DNA of 64,000 nt, taken from positions 1 to 64,000 of the forward strand of contig JAJXYF010000013.1 in the NCBI GenBank assembly GCA_021780755.1, written 5' to 3'. The notes beneath the pieces are model-generated. The model worked only from the letters and a program-made list of their open reading frames with translations, had not been told where the DNA came from and ran no database searches. Made by a program: the position numbers and the translations under genes. This DNA is from Deltaproteobacteria bacterium. GTDB lineage: Bacteria; Desulfobacterota; Binatia; Binatales; Binataceae. This document shows positions 55,454 through 61,927 of this stretch, in pieces; position 1 is the first letter of the stretch; the number at the start of each line of letters is the position of its first letter.

Positions 55454-56692
55454 CTATCCCGGATGGGTCTCGGTGACGACGCCTTCGCGCAGCAGCGTTT
55501 CGATCTTGTCGGCCGGATAGCCGCATACCGTGCGCAGCACTTCGCTGGTGTTCTCGCCCAGTGCCGCCGCCGGCACCGGATCGGTCGGCGGCGTCTTCGA
55601 GAACTTGTGCGGCGACTTGAGCAGCAGCATCTCGGTGCCGTCCGCCGTGGGCACTTTCGCGACCATGCGGCGGCTCAGAATCGGATCGCGCGCGAATTGC
55701 CCGACCGAGAGCACGCGCGCCGCGGGCAGCCGCAACTCGTCGGCCATAATCCGGATCGCCGCGTCGTCGTCGGGCAGCGTCGCGAACCATTCCTCGATTA
55801 TCTGCTTGAGCGCGGCCTGGTTCTCGAAACGGCCGCCGGGCGTTTTGAACTCCTCGATTTCGAGCAGGTCCGCCCGCCCCATCCGCCGCACCAGCGCTTC
55901 CCATTGCGGCTCGGTGAAGATGCCGATGCCGATATAGCCGTCCTTCGACTTGAACACGCCGTAAGGGAACGCGCCGGTGCGCTGAGTGCCGCCGCGCTGC
56001 GGATCGAGTTCGCCGCCGGAGGTGCTGAACGCCGCCAGTTGCCAGTCGTGCGAGTTGTAGGTGCAATCGACCAGCGCGAGATCGATATGCTGTCCCTCGC
56101 CGGTGCGCGCGCGATGGAACAGGGCCGCCGAGATCGCGCCAAACGCGTTCACCGCCGTCATGTGGTCGGCGATCGCCGACGCCGGATATACCGGATGGCC
56201 GTCGGGTTCGCCGATCATGTGCAGGAAACCGCCCGCCGCCAGCGCCACCAGGTCGTTGCCGATCCGCTGCGCGTGCGGACTGTCCTGCCCGTAGGTCGAG
56301 ACCGAGCACATCACGATGTTCGGATTGACCGCCGCGATGTCGCCGTAGCCGAGCCCATAGCGCTGGAGCACGCCGGGCGTATAGTTCTCGAGCAGGACAT
56401 CGGCGCTCTTCGCCAGGTCCTTGACCACGGCGGCGCCAGCGGCGCGTTTGAAGTCGATACAGACGCAGCGCTTGCCGCGATTGTGCATCGCGAAGTAGGT
56501 CGCCGCCGCGCCCTTGCGGCCGTCGCCCGCGCTGAAACGCAACCGTCGCGAGCCCTCGCCGCTCGGCGGCAGTTCGACCTTGATTACCTCGGCGCCGAGA
56601 TCGACGAACAGCCGCGTCGCGACCGGCCCGGCGAGGTACTGCGTTACGTCAATTATCCGAACGCCTTCGAAGATGCGCTTGTGTGGGGCCAT
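55454..56692 (-). CDS. Class III CoA transferase (CaiB/BaiF family)
   Basis: 412 aa. The family start VRIIDVTQYLAGPVATRLFVDLGAEVIKVE is clear, and Asp176 in ASAIADHMTAV sits where the aspartyl-CoA intermediate forms in formyl-CoA transferase. The C-terminal domain returns to the first through the usual interlocked fold. It moves CoA between carboxylic acids; donor and acceptor are unknown. AAAGGA before the ATG is a fair ribosome site. Last chromosomal gene before the transposon cluster. Confidence 0.9.
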   Translation of the reverse strand: MAPHKRIFEGVRIIDVTQYLAGPVATRLFVDLGAEVIKVELPPSGEGSRRLRFSAGDGRKGAAATYFAMHNRGKRCVCIDFKRAAGAAVVKDLAKSADVLLENYTPGVLQRYGLGYGDIAAVNPNIVMCSVSTYGQDSPHAQRIGNDLVALAAGGFLHMIGEPDGHPVYPASAIADHMTAVNAFGAISAALFHRARTGEGQHIDLALVDCTYNSHDWQLAAFSTSGGELDPQRGGTQRTGAFPYGVFKSKDGYIGIGIFTEPQWEALVRRMGRADLLEIEEFKTPGGRFENQAALKQIIEEWFATLPDDDAAIRIMADELRLPAARVLSVGQFARDPILSRRMVAKVPTADGTEMLLLKSPHKFSKTPPTDPVPAAALGENTSEVLRTVCGYPADKIETLLREGVVTETHPG

Positions 56693-57082
56693 CGCGAGGA
56701 TCCTTTCATGCCGCGGCGATTGCCGCGCGCACCGGCCTTGAATCGTTGAAACAGATCACTCGGCGGCGATGCGCGGCGGGTTGCGCCCACGGTTAACACA
56801 AATCCAAATGATTCGGTTAGCGCGTCGCCGACGCTCGCGCGCGCCCCGCAGTGGTGCGCCGCCTTCATTGCGAAGTGCGGACGCGGCGCGGATGAGCATA
56901 CGGACGAGGTGCGGATAAGAAGGACTTCATCCGTTCGCGATTTGCATCGGCGGACGGCCAGGGCGGGCGGCGCGGAGCGTAGCGTGGAGCGCGGCGGTGC
57001 GGGTGGTGGACCGATGCGAGAGGTTAGCCGGGCTTTACGCTAGAGCGGAAGGGTGTTGATGCGGCGGCGGGTAGGAAACCTT
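56693..57082. other. GC-rich intergenic region before the transposon cluster
   Basis: About 390 bases without a supported gene; a very GC-rich stretch (56955-57000) has repeated GCGGAGCG-like words. The last 8 bases, 57075-57082 (GAAACCTT), are the target-site duplication of transposon element 1; the other copy is at 60650-60657. Confidence 0.6.
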
Positions 57083-57118
57083 GGAGATTATGCTAATGTT
57101 GACTCCAAATCCCGAATT
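57083..57118 (+). repeat. Element 1 left inverted repeat
   Basis: GGAGATTATGCTAATGTTGA and on to 57118. It pairs with 60614-60649; only positions 3-5 differ. It holds a TTGACT -35-like box (57099-57104) pointing inward to the nuclease gene; the matching -10 (ATAAGG) is weak. Confidence 0.9.
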
Positions 57119-57209
57119 TCATAAGGTTGTGCTACGTGACAGGCCGGTTAATCATGGCAAAGCTGTTTATCGAAGGCGACGATGCTTCGACGGAGATGAG
57201 CCTGAAATT

Positions 57210-58769
57210 ATGGCCAAACGTGTAACGCTTGATGCGATGATCCCGCGCGAGGATTTTGCAGTCGAAGCAGAAGATCGGACCGCCGAAATTCTGTTCGGAG
57301 ATTTCCCGATCAGTTATCTATTGCCGGAATCTCCGATTTTCAAATTGTTGCGTAAACCAGACTTTCAGAGAGAAACGAACCACTGGAGTCCAGAACAGGT
57401 TGCAACCTTTGTCGCGAGTTTTCTGGACAATGAAGTAATACCCTCATTGATCCTTTGGAAGTCTAGGAGCTTTATTTTCGTAATCGATGGCGGTCATCGA
57501 TTAAGCGCGCTTCGAGCTTGGGCGCTGGACGATTATGGTGCGGGCGCTCATTCGAGCGTGTTCTTTGGCACCAACATTTCGAAACAGCAGATAGCTGTCG
57601 CTAAAAAGACCCAGAGGGCATTGGAAGATAGTGTCGGTCGTTATACAGCCCTGAGCGACCTAGTTGGCAAAAAGGTAGGCGACGAACTAAAGCAGAGTCG
57701 AGCTACGCGGCTATTTACCAGAAGTATCCCGGTACAGTGGATTCAGGGCAGTGCGGCAGTAGCTGAAACCTCGTTCTTCAAGATCAATACCCAGGGAACC
57801 CCACTTGACGAAACTGAAGAAATGCTCATCAGAAACAGAGACAAACCTATCGCGATCGCTGCAAGAGCGATAGTTCGCGGTGGGACGGGCCATCAGTACT
57901 GGTCGTCGTTTCCAGAACCGCAGAAGACGACAATCGCAGATCTGGCGACTAGAGCCAATGAAATCCTTTTTGAACCCGAAGCGGACGTGCCCATCAAAAC
58001 AATCGACGTTCCATTGGGCGGCTCTGCGTCTCCAGTAGACGCCTTGGCCCTCTTGATTGAATTTCTCACGTTAGCGGGAACTCGCGACCAGGTGCCTAAA
58101 GGCATCGCCGAATACGCCGCTGATGATAAGAACGGTGCAGTAACAATTGGGGTTATCGAGAAATCGCTAGAAATCGTGAATCGGATAACCGGCAACGGCC
58201 CAGCAAGTTTAGGGCTCCATCCTGCGGTCTACTTTTACAACGAGAAAGGAAAATATAGTCGATTCCTTTTCCTCGGAATGATTCGTCTGATAACAGAGCG
58301 TGTTCGTAACAACGATGATGGTTTCTTCAAAAAATTCACGTATGCGCGCGCTAAAGTCGAACGATTCTTGATTGAAAACAAATCTCTAATCGGCGTCATC
58401 TTGCAGAATTTGGGTAAATACAAACGCGTGCCCAAGATGCACGATCTCTTTGCCTTTCTCATAAAGGAAGTAACGGATGGGAAGGAATTGAAGCCAGAAG
58501 ATGCCATCAAGGAATTGGGGCTCAAAGGACGAATTTTTGATATTGTAGGCTCGTCGACAAAAAAGGAATTTTCCGATGATGCCAAATCAATAATCCGAGT
58601 AAGAGAGGAGTTAAAGAAAGCCCTTATATGCCCCATTTGCCAGGGCCTTCTCGATATAAGAAAATCCGTGCAGTTCGATCACGTTGTGCGAGTTCGAGAA
58701 GGCGGACTGAGCGATCCTGAGAACGGTGCTCTAGTGCATCCATATTGTAATAGCGGAATCAAAAACTGA
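57210..58769 (+). CDS. DUF262/ParB-like plus HNH nuclease-domain protein (transposon cargo)
   Basis: 519 aa from the ATG at 57210, with GGAGATGAG 9 bases upstream; the frame is open back to 57081 but that part lies in the terminal repeat. Residues ~48-110 match the DUF262/DGQHR type of ParB-like NTP-binding region: PDFQRETNHWSPEQ then FVIDGGHRLSALRAW with the DGGHR core at 93-97. The end is an HNH nuclease: Cys474-x2-Cys477, Asp490-His491, Asn505, His510-x2-Cys513. Related DUF262-HNH proteins (GmrSD, BrxU) are nucleotide-activated endonucleases against modified phage DNA. Base composition is clearly AT-richer than the chromosome before it. A defence role is inferred. Confidence 0.75.
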   Translation: MAKRVTLDAMIPREDFAVEAEDRTAEILFGDFPISYLLPESPIFKLLRKPDFQRETNHWSPEQVATFVASFLDNEVIPSLILWKSRSFIFVIDGGHRLSALRAWALDDYGAGAHSSVFFGTNISKQQIAVAKKTQRALEDSVGRYTALSDLVGKKVGDELKQSRATRLFTRSIPVQWIQGSAAVAETSFFKINTQGTPLDETEEMLIRNRDKPIAIAARAIVRGGTGHQYWSSFPEPQKTTIADLATRANEILFEPEADVPIKTIDVPLGGSASPVDALALLIEFLTLAGTRDQVPKGIAEYAADDKNGAVTIGVIEKSLEIVNRITGNGPASLGLHPAVYFYNEKGKYSRFLFLGMIRLITERVRNNDDGFFKKFTYARAKVERFLIENKSLIGVILQNLGKYKRVPKMHDLFAFLIKEVTDGKELKPEDAIKELGLKGRIFDIVGSSTKKEFSDDAKSIIRVREELKKALICPICQGLLDIRKSVQFDHVVRVREGGLSDPENGALVHPYCNSGIKN

Positions 58770-58775
58770 ATCCCG

Positions 58776-59045
58776 TTATGGCGGCAAGTTGAAACCGAAT
58801 TCTATCGGATCGATGCGAAGCTGATCGCAGATTGACTGAATCTCGGAAGGTGCCATGAGGGCCGAATCATTCAATTCGTCCATTATGGCATCCCAAGGTA
58901 ACGAGGAATCGGGATTGTCGCGCTCGAAATAGATTTTCGGGCGAGATGATTTGACGTTGACTAATTTGCCGTACCGACATCCTAGCCACAGGACATGATC
59001 GCGGAATTCCCGAAACGTGGTTTCGCGAGCGACAGGGACGGGCAC
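58776..59045 (-). CDS. HicA-like small protein (possible toxin)
   Basis: 89 aa from the GTG at 59045. The order of a short N-terminal helix (FREFRDHVLWLGC), beta strands (KLVNVKSSRPKIYFE) and an end helix with SEIQSICDQLRIDPIEFGF resembles HicA mRNA interferases, whose last part is a LxxILxQAGLSxEEF-like helix. The usual catalytic His is not evident (KSSRPKIYF where HicA has GSHH), so toxicity is open. It follows the 106-aa gene by 11 bases; antitoxin-first order fits hicBA. Convergent with the nuclease gene, 6 bases apart. Confidence 0.4.
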   Translation of the reverse strand: MPVPVARETTFREFRDHVLWLGCRYGKLVNVKSSRPKIYFERDNPDSSLPWDAIMDELNDSALMAPSEIQSICDQLRIDPIEFGFNLPP

Positions 59046-59056
59046 GGCACGCGTAT

Positions 59057-59377
59057 CTACGCTGCCTGCGCGTACTGACGGGGGTGCACAGTAAGATCGC
59101 GCCCTAGTCCTTCTTCATCAAGAAAATCGAGAGGCAGAGGTTTAGCGTGTTCGTATGCTTGCCAATACCATTCGGGTGCGCGCCGCTTCCCCTCGAATGG
59201 CGAACGTCCGCGTTTGGCGTCCAATGCCAATTGGCCCTCTACCGTGGCTTTGAGAGCGCGCCATGCAGCCTTGATGTTTTGTTCCTGAGCGGCAATGTTT
59301 GTCTCAAGCCAAAGCGCAACCCACAGATTGCCCTCTTTCAGGAAAAGGACGCTTCGTTGTCCGGGCAGATCGTCCAT
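59057..59377 (-). CDS. HicB-like small protein (possible antitoxin)
   Basis: 106 aa. The N-terminal part (VLFLKEGNLWVALWLETNIAAQEQNIKAAWRALKATVEGQL) follows the HicB pattern of a beta hairpin, Trp-Val-Ala, then an amphipathic helix; the second part (RRAPEWYWQAYEHAKPLP) is shared with many unannotated proteins of this kind. No DNA-binding domain is clear, so it may neutralise without repressing. First gene of a two-gene unit with the 89-aa protein. An addiction module here would help keep the transposon. Confidence 0.45.
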   Translation of the reverse strand: MDDLPGQRSVLFLKEGNLWVALWLETNIAAQEQNIKAAWRALKATVEGQLALDAKRGRSPFEGKRRAPEWYWQAYEHAKPLPLDFLDEEGLGRDLTVHPRQYAQAA

Positions 59378-59464
59378 TTTTTGCGCTCCTTTGGATTGGG
59401 CTCACTTCATATCGTGATGCCCGTCTACCACCATTATAGGGGATGGCGCAAGAAATGATGCAAA

Positions 59465-59611
59465 CTATTTGGAAGTCGGTTTAGCCTTAGGCTTCTTCTG
59501 ACCAGCGGACGTTAGCACGTTGATTACCTTTTTTAGCTTTTCTGGATCGACGTGCTTTAGTTCTTCGCGCAACTTCTCGTCTGCTTCCCGTGTCTTTTCG
59601 GTAATAGCCAC
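59465..59611 (-). CDS. 48-aa Lys-rich cargo protein of element 1
   Basis: Starts GTG at 59611, 32 bases after the transposase stop, same strand. The sequence begins MAITEKTREADEKLREELK, is highly charged and helical, and ends KKPKAKPTSK. No ribosome site with good spacing. Element 2 has a different 48-aa, basic-tailed protein in the same relative place after its transposase, which supports a real gene. Function unknown; small basic partners of transposases can bind nucleic acid. Confidence 0.45.
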   Translation of the reverse strand: MAITEKTREADEKLREELKHVDPEKLKKVINVLTSAGQKKPKAKPTSK

Positions 59612-59643
59612 GCTTCCATTTTAGCGCGGCGAGGTTCGGCCGC

Positions 59644-60597
59644 CTAGCGATCGACAGATTGAAGCATTTTCTCGAACATCTCAGGGTCTTTCCTGTGGTT
59701 GAAGCGGAACGAGAATTCGTTCAGATAGAGCGGCAGATACGCATCCGAGACGTGGTGATATGAGCCGAGAATCCCGCGCTTGAGCAAGCTCCAGAACGAT
59801 TCAATCGTGTTCGTGCCGACAGTGCCGACAACGTACTGATGCTGCTTGTGGTTAACGGTCTTGTGCTCATAACCGTACTTCTTCAAATTCCGATAGCCCG
59901 GATGCTCATCGGTCGCGACCAGGCGGGCGCGCGTCGATACTGCCTGCTTCACGAAGTCTTCCTGAGTCCGGAAACCGAGTCCGTCAACGGCTTTGCAGAT
60001 CACGTTCCCCTTGCGGGCGATCGCGCCGATGACGGTCGCCTTCTGTGCGTGCGCGCCAGCCTTTCCAAGCCGCTTATCCCAATGTTTGTTTTCTTCGATT
60101 CCGCCAATGTAGGTTTCATCGATTTCAACTTCGCCGCCGTCGCTTCCCAAGGGCGGAATGACATCGCCCTGCATCGCGGCTCGCAAGCGCATCGCGACGT
60201 ACCACGTCGTCCGATAGGCGTGCGTGGAATCTTCCCCGAAGATGACGCGATGAAGCTGTAGAGCGCTGATTCCTTTCTTCGCGGTCAGAATCAGATAGCC
60301 GATCTTAAACCACAGCTTGAGCGGGATTTTCGTATTCTCAAATATCGTGTGCGTGATGACTGAGAATCGATAGCCGCCGTTCTTCGCGCACGTCAGGACT
60401 TCGCCAGTCTGGTCGTCCATCGTCTGCGCGCCGCTCTTGCAGACCCAGTGATACGGCTTCGAGGGCATCGCCCAGACCTTGACGCTACCGCAGCGAGGGC
60501 ATTTTACGACGCCATCCGGCCACCGCTGAGCCATTATCGCCTTCTTGCAGGCGTCTTCGTCGGGAAGCAGGGCATCGAATTCAGCTAACGTCTTCAT
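59644..60597 (-). CDS. IS1595-family transposase (element 1)
   Basis: 317 aa. An N-terminal zinc ribbon (CPRCGS...CKSG, with two further cysteines in TGEVLTCAKNG) precedes a helical domain and the ISXO2/DDE-type catalytic core: first Asp in VEIDETYIGG, second in LVATDEHPGY, and the third acidic/Asn position in VGTNTIESFWSLLKRG. It cuts and joins the 36-bp ends. Its sequence is clearly distinct from the two transposases further right, so it belongs to another subgroup. Start predicted to be leaderless or nearly so. Confidence 0.93.
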   Translation of the reverse strand: MKTLAEFDALLPDEDACKKAIMAQRWPDGVVKCPRCGSVKVWAMPSKPYHWVCKSGAQTMDDQTGEVLTCAKNGGYRFSVITHTIFENTKIPLKLWFKIGYLILTAKKGISALQLHRVIFGEDSTHAYRTTWYVAMRLRAAMQGDVIPPLGSDGGEVEIDETYIGGIEENKHWDKRLGKAGAHAQKATVIGAIARKGNVICKAVDGLGFRTQEDFVKQAVSTRARLVATDEHPGYRNLKKYGYEHKTVNHKQHQYVVGTVGTNTIESFWSLLKRGILGSYHHVSDAYLPLYLNEFSFRFNHRKDPEMFEKMLQSVDR

Positions 60598-60604
60598 GCC
60601 TTAA

Positions 60605-60633
60605 ATAATAGCGAATTCGGGATTTGGAGTCAA
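60605..60633 (-). promoter_or_regulatory. Transposase promoter of element 1 overlapping the terminal repeat
   Basis: On the minus strand, -35 TTGACT (60628-60633, inside the repeat), 17-base spacer, -10 TATTAT (60605-60610), then 7 bases to the ATG at 60597. A start site 7 bases after the -10 would fall at or next to the initiation codon. Confidence 0.65.
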
Positions 60634-60649
60634 CATTAGCATAACTCCC
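60614..60649 (-). repeat. Element 1 right inverted repeat
   Basis: Reverse complement begins GGGAGTTATGCTAATGTTGA. Pairs with 57083-57118 and is followed by the duplicated GAAACCTT (60650-60657). Confidence 0.9.
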
Positions 60650-60671
60650 GAAACCTTTACACGAAGGAGAG

Positions 60672-60701
60672 GCGAAGATGTTTCACGTGAAACATCTTCG
60701 C
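60672..60701. other. parS: parS site (perfect 16-mer) in a 30-base palindrome
   Basis: TGTTTCACGTGAAACA at 60679-60694 is identical to the canonical parS bound by ParB (Spo0J) for chromosome segregation, and the dyad extends perfectly to 60672-60701. A second, degenerate site TGTTTGCCGTGAAACA (14 of 16) lies at 60706-60721. parS sites cluster near the replication origin in most bacteria, so the window is probably origin-proximal. Confidence 0.88.
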
Positions 60702-60724
60702 GGTCTGTTTGCCGTGAAACAGTT
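60678..60724 (+). pseudogene. 5' fragment of a parS-containing gene (parA- or rsmG-like start), cut by transposons
   Basis: AAGGAG (60664-60669) stands 8 bases before an ATG that opens MFHVKHLRGLFAVKQ, where the MFHVKH codons are the parS site itself. I recall such starts on parA/soj and rsmG genes of several proteobacteria, which is why those are suggested. After 15 codons the frame enters the terminal repeat of element 2 (or element 3 before element 2 arrived) and soon stops. The rest of the gene, if present, would be beyond element 3, outside the window. Element 1 also sits directly upstream and probably separates it from its promoter. Confidence 0.5.
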
Positions 60725-60763
60725 GGCGATTGTAACGGACTTGACACCATTGCTCGGAAGTCC

Positions 60764-61684
60764 CTATTCTGGCTGCGACAGGCCGGTATTTATGGGGTCG
60801 TTATTCTGCTTGTGGTAGTTGTACTCTTTGGGACCGAGAAAAAAGGCTATGCCGTACCTCAACTGATAACGTCTGGGCAGATAGAACATCGCAAACCCGG
60901 TCTCATAGGAGTTCTCGAATATATCCGTATAACGAATGATTCCGTACACAGCCAAGGTCACCAGCGATTCTTGGATGCGCGCGGCGTCGCGCTCCGGCAG
61001 AAAGAGGACGATTTTCCCGTCTCTATACCGAATAAAGCAGTCCGCTGCGTCACCTGCGCCTATAACGGTCTGCTTGATTGGCATAGGGCTGCATTCTCGA
61101 AAGTCTGGCGGCAGCGGCAACTCGTCTACCAGCCGGAGGTCCCCTATAAATTCGGTTATTATCGCGGGACCCTTCCCGCAATTTCTAATTTTCAATTCCA
61201 CGAGCGTCGCGTCCAAATAGTAATCCGCCCGGTCGTTGATGTTTCGTCCCACGAATGCCTCGGCGATCAGCAACGGCCTGTCGGCTTGCAGGGCCAATTT
61301 AGCGGCTTTCGCGCTGTCGTTCGCCGCCTGCGCCGCTTTACGGGTAGCCCATGCAGCGAGTCCGCTGGCACCGAATTGAAGGAAGGCCGCGAGGACAAGG
61401 AGCCTAGTCAGTCCGGCAATTTTCTCTTCTATCCTTGTCTGCTCATCGGGCTTGGGGCTGAGGTTGTCGCGTATTGGGGTTTGTGTCTTTGGAGTGCTGG
61501 TAGACGTCGGATGGCTGGCATTCTGCTCAGTTACTCGCTGGGTAGTCTCTGGGTGGCTCTGAACGCCGCCGCCTTCAGTTCCTGGTGGGCTTGGATTTGG
61601 CCTTGGGCTTGGTTGTGGGGTTGGGCTTCCGGCGCTTAGGAGTAAGGCCGATGCGACAAGGATCGATGAGGCCAAACGCCTCAT
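60764..61684 (-). CDS. Membrane-anchored protein of unknown function (element 2 cargo)
   Basis: 306 aa. The ATG overlaps the stop of the 48-aa gene (TAATG), so translation is probably coupled. Residues 1-20 are a signal-like segment; a long Pro/Ser/Thr-rich linker follows, then a membrane helix near residues 88-108 (LTRLLVLAAFLQFGASGLAAW), a coiled helix (RKAAQAANDSAKAAKLALQADRP) and a beta-rich C-terminal domain with four cysteines. The helix-coil-RPLL arrangement is familiar from many unannotated bacterial proteins, function unknown. Confidence 0.65.
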   Translation of the reverse strand: MRRLASSILVASALLLSAGSPTPQPSPRPNPSPPGTEGGGVQSHPETTQRVTEQNASHPTSTSTPKTQTPIRDNLSPKPDEQTRIEEKIAGLTRLLVLAAFLQFGASGLAAWATRKAAQAANDSAKAAKLALQADRPLLIAEAFVGRNINDRADYYLDATLVELKIRNCGKGPAIITEFIGDLRLVDELPLPPDFRECSPMPIKQTVIGAGDAADCFIRYRDGKIVLFLPERDAARIQESLVTLAVYGIIRYTDIFENSYETGFAMFYLPRRYQLRYGIAFFLGPKEYNYHKQNNDPINTGLSQPE

Positions 61685-61830
61685 TAGGGCTTTCTCGTCT
61701 TTCCCCGTTTAGTGCGACGGGTCTTTCGTTGCGCTGGATTCACTGGCGGAGTCTTGAGCATGCGTTTCAGTGCATCCTCAAAGGTTAGCGGATGAAGCAC
61801 GATAGGCTTGTCATCTTCTTTTTTTGGCAT
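61684..61830 (-). CDS. 48-aa basic cargo protein of element 2
   Basis: Starts ATG at 61830 and ends by sharing TAATG with the next gene. It begins MPKKEDDKPIVLHPLTFEDA and ends with a run of Lys/Arg (RKTRRTKRGKTRKP). The pattern of a Leu-His-Pro-Leu helix start then a TPP-basic tail is something I have seen in small proteins beside IS1595 transposases, but no function is known. Its start lies within the 38-aa ORF in another frame. Confidence 0.6.
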   Translation of the reverse strand: MPKKEDDKPIVLHPLTFEDALKRMLKTPPVNPAQRKTRRTKRGKTRKP

Positions 61831-61927
61831 GTTTCCACCAATGGCGTGGTCGTGCAAAGCCGAACTCCAATTGCTTTGGTCTGGTCTGGCGATGCAGAAG
61901 CGCCCGCCAGCTCGGGCGCTTCAGCAT
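61811..61927 (-). CDS. 38-aa microprotein overlapping the transposase stop (element 2)
   Basis: The ATG at 61927 overlaps the transposase stop as ATGCTGA. The product begins MLKRPSWRALLHRQTRPKQL and is Arg/Trp-rich. The same ORF at the same overlap exists in element 3 with mostly conservative or silent changes (MLKRP-W--LLH----P-QL), which argues that it is translated. Function unknown. Confidence 0.55.
   Translation of the reverse strand: MLKRPSWRALLHRQTRPKQLEFGFARPRHWWKHAKKRR

Larger units (their letters stand above)
57083..60649. mobile_element. IS1595-family transposon (element 1) with nuclease and TA-like cargo
   Basis: 3567 bp. The ends are inverted repeats 57083-57118 and 60614-60649, 33 of 36 bases matching, starting GG. 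Both are flanked by GAAACCTT (57075-57082 and 60650-60657), the 8-bp duplication expected of IS1595-family transposition. Inside are a plus-strand DUF262-like/HNH gene and, on the minus strand, the transposase, a 48-aa gene and a HicB/HicA-like pair. Ends and duplication are intact, so the insertion looks recent or active. Confidence 0.92.

Noticed and set aside
60678..60815. The MFHVKH frame as a complete small protein of about 46 aa
   Set aside because: Everything after codon 15-16 is transposon end sequence, so the frame is a chance read-through after insertion.
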